Shown here: positions 41,501 to 42,208 of the stretch, piece after piece
Layout: each line of letters opens with the position of its first letter
How positions within the stretch are numbered: the first letter of the stretch is position 1
Assembly (NCBI GenBank): GCA_024645045.1
Contig: JAHEGO010000008.1
Span: 1-42,208, forward strand
DNA: 42,208 nt
From: Sphingobacteriaceae bacterium
GTDB lineage: Bacteria > Bacteroidota > Bacteroidia > Sphingobacteriales > Sphingobacteriaceae
Direction: 5' to 3'
The notes under the pieces: generated by a model
What the model was told of the DNA's origin: nothing
Seen by the model: only the letters and a program-made list of their open reading frames with translations
Database searches by the model: none
Translations under genes and position numbers: made by a program

Positions 41501-41871
41501 TCTTTTTTGCATGCAGCATTGTAATCGTCAACAGATATTTTTTTACCAATATCTTCTTTAGTAATGCCTAAAGCTTTTTCAACAGCAAGTTCAATTGGTA
41601 AACCATGTGTATCCCAACCACCTTTTCTTTTTACTTGAAAGCCTTTTAATGTTTTATAGCGACAAAAAATATCTTTGATAGACCTAGACAAAACGTGGTG
41701 AATACCAGGTAGGCCATTTGCCGAAGGAGGTCCTTCGTAAAAAGTATAAGGCTTGTCTGCTGGTCTAGATGAAATGCTTTGCTCAAAGATTCCTTGTGCT
41801 TGCCAATAGGCTAACATGTCTTTTCCTATTTGAGCTAATTGTAATTGTTTATATTCTGGATACTTGCTCAT
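38494..41871 (-). CDS. ileS: Isoleucyl-tRNA synthetase, type 2, GIHH variant
   Basis: IleRS charges tRNA-Ile. The 1125-residue product is the long, eukaryote-like type 2 form. It has the class I signature in swapped form (GIHH at 56-59, in NGLPGIHHVLSRS), the editing domain with TTPWTLPSNTALAV and GTGIVHIAPSFGADDF, the second signature KMSKR at 664-668, the anticodon-binding domain, and an extended C-terminal region. The usual zinc-binding end of type 1 enzymes is absent. The start ATG is one base from the stop of the upstream RND gene. Its 3' end overlaps the DksA-like gene by 41 bases. An ileS-dksA-lspA order is familiar in Bacteroidota. Confidence 0.97.
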   Translation of the reverse strand: MSKYPEYKQLQLAQIGKDMLAYWQAQGIFEQSISSRPADKPYTFYEGPPSANGLPGIHHVLSRSIKDIFCRYKTLKGFQVKRKGGWDTHGLPIELAVEKALGITKEDIGKKISVDDYNAACKKEVMRYTDVWNDLTQKMGYWVDLEHPYITYKNEYIETLWWLLKQLHDKNLLYKGYTIQPFSPAAGTGLSSHELNQPGTYKNVKDTSAVAQFKAITEGSVLSKYGTVYFLAWTTTPWTLPSNTALAVGKNISYQLIKTFNPYTFEPVQVIVAKDLAGKYFTEKNAAVSFAEYQPGDKIIPFEIIAEFSGSDLANIRYEQLLPYVQPTDGDAFKVIIGDFVTTEDGTGIVHIAPSFGADDFRVAKQNGIGSLTLVDKRGRFVAEVTDFANEFVKEDYLSAEEKEIERAKQNRDKYLSVDERIAIKLKTENKAFKVEKYEHSYPHCWRTDKPILYYPLDSWFIKSTAFKERMVELNKTINWKPESTGTGRFGNWLENLVDWNLSRSRYWGTPLPIWRTADGKEEICIDSMVSMNAAIAKSIAAGFMPAGFELKDLHRPYVDDVILVSTTGEKMFREPDLIDVWFDSGAMPYAQWGLDQSKLAAGDKHPFNSEWNSAYPADFIAEGVDQTRGWFFTLHAISTMLFDSVSYKNVISNGLVLDKNGNKMSKRLGNGIDPFETIDKYGADATRWYMISNAAPWDNLKFDMDGLVEVQRKFFGTLYNTYTFFALYANIDGFEINENDITPVQARAELDQWIISALQKLILEVEESYENYEPHRAARAIQYFVDEHLSNWYVRLSRRRFWKGELTADKKAAYETLFECLTTISQLMSPVAPFFAEWLYKNLTDTLREKGLSKDSKFEAQSIHLSYLTGANTALINEGLNESMLLAQNISSMVLSLRKKVSINVRQPLSRILIPSLGKEFEVKVEAIKHLILSETNIKNIEYLTDSHGFIHKKIKPNFKALGAKVGKDMKEVAAALTALDQNQILEFEKNGQYTLENNNFVIDIADVEIVAEDIPGWLVNVMGNLTVALDVSISEELRLEGLAREIINRIQNLRKDKGFEVTDKIQVKILDNDYIKEAINKNLNYICAEILATQLSFVAGDLLNKERVEINEKEVYISIEKDS

Positions 41872-41872
41872 G

Positions 41873-42208
41873 CTATAATTCGCTTGCGGCTTTTTTGTTA
41901 ATACTTTTTTCTAAACTCAATAATAAACTTGGTAATAAAATCAAATTTGAAATTACGGCTACCAATAAGGTGATTGAAATTAAAACACCTAAAGATACTG
42001 TTCCACCAAAATTAGAAGCAGCAAAAATACCAAATCCAAAGAATAAAATAATAGCGGTATAAATCATGCCTAAACCCGATTCCTTTAAGGTAATTGAGGT
42101 TAACCTAGAAATATCCCAGTTCTTAGTTTTTTGCTCGTGTCTATATTTGGTTAGAAAATACAATGTTTGATCGGAAGCAATTCCAAAGGCTATACTAAAA
42201 ATTAAAAT
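41873..42208 (-). CDS. RND/MMPL-family exporter, C-terminal end (truncated by the window edge)
   Basis: The frame is open from the right edge of the window to the stop at 41873-41875, giving 111 residues. It begins with FSIAFGIASDQTLYFLTKYR, which matches the helix-4 type segment GxxxDxxxYFxxKYR of RND/MMPL transporters. Two hydrophobic helices follow (GMIYTAIILFFGFGIFAAS and LGVLISITLLVAVISNLILL) and a short cytoplasmic tail. RND family members use proton flow to export lipids, hydrophobic compounds or drugs. The substrate cannot be told from this fragment. It is read together with ileS, one base apart. Confidence 0.88.
   Translation of the reverse strand: MLIFSIAFGIASDQTLYFLTKYRHEQKTKNWDISRLTSITLKESGLGMIYTAIILFFGFGIFAASNFGGTVSLGVLISITLLVAVISNLILLPSLLLSLEKSINKKAASEL

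Overview
The window is AT-rich, densely coded chromosome from a Bacteroidota bacterium. It shows no plasmid, phage, insertion sequence, rRNA, tRNA or CRISPR signals. The phylum call rests on the type IX secretion/gliding genes (gldM, gldN, a SprE/PorW-like lipoprotein, gldB), an ATP synthase locus without beta and epsilon genes, an ATP synthase subunit a with a long secreted N-terminal part, a type-2 isoleucyl-tRNA synthetase with a GIHH signature, a DksA-like protein with a degenerate zinc finger, and promoters of the TAnnTTTG type. Chitinophagales or a near relative is a reasonable guess but is not proven by the sequence. No gap between genes exceeds about 130 bases.

Layout. 1-2170: the 3' part of gldM and complete gldN, closed by a strong terminator. 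2251-4053: uvrC, converging with 4050-8874, where a SprE/PorW-like TPR lipoprotein gene overlaps a class A penicillin-binding protein gene. 9001-15961: one rightward operon of an M23 peptidase, a bactofilin, two small ATP synthase assembly-type proteins, and ATP synthase a, c, b, delta, alpha and gamma. 16034-16567: yceI with its own promoter and a large palindrome. 16683-19845: gldB and a prolyl oligopeptidase (leftward). 19927-21561: NAD synthetase. 21558-23350: a LytS/LytTR-type two-component pair. 23438-26468: a three-gene MacAB/DevBCA-like ABC exporter. 26564-27725: a DUF1456 protein and an SPFH/prohibitin protein. 27727-31616: a leftward cluster of methyltransferase, GH53 galactanase, DODA-type dioxygenase and a ferritin-like/VIT1 iron transporter. 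31687-35402: rsmI, lnt and an M20 peptidase. 35452-36720: serS. 36725-42208: a leftward group of an RND/MMPL exporter (cut by the window edge), ileS, a DksA/TraR protein and lspA.

How the genes fit together. Much of the window concerns the cell envelope: secretion machinery (gldM, gldN, SprE/PorW-like), peptidoglycan synthesis and trimming (PBP1A, M23 peptidase, bactofilin), and lipoprotein maturation (lnt, lspA), which serves the many lipoproteins encoded here. Housekeeping genes (uvrC, nadE, serS, ileS, atp) are interleaved.

The most notable observations are: a DksA-like protein with a long histone-H1-like Lys/Ala/Pro repeat arm whose start lies inside ileS; the swapped GIHH signature of IleRS, linked to mupirocin hyper-resistance; a 34-base near-perfect palindrome at the yceI promoter; a strong hairpin directly behind atpE inside the ATP synthase operon; and a tightly packed operon of four seemingly unrelated enzymes and transporters (methyltransferase, GH53, DODA, iron transporter). 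No wholly new defence or mobile system was seen.
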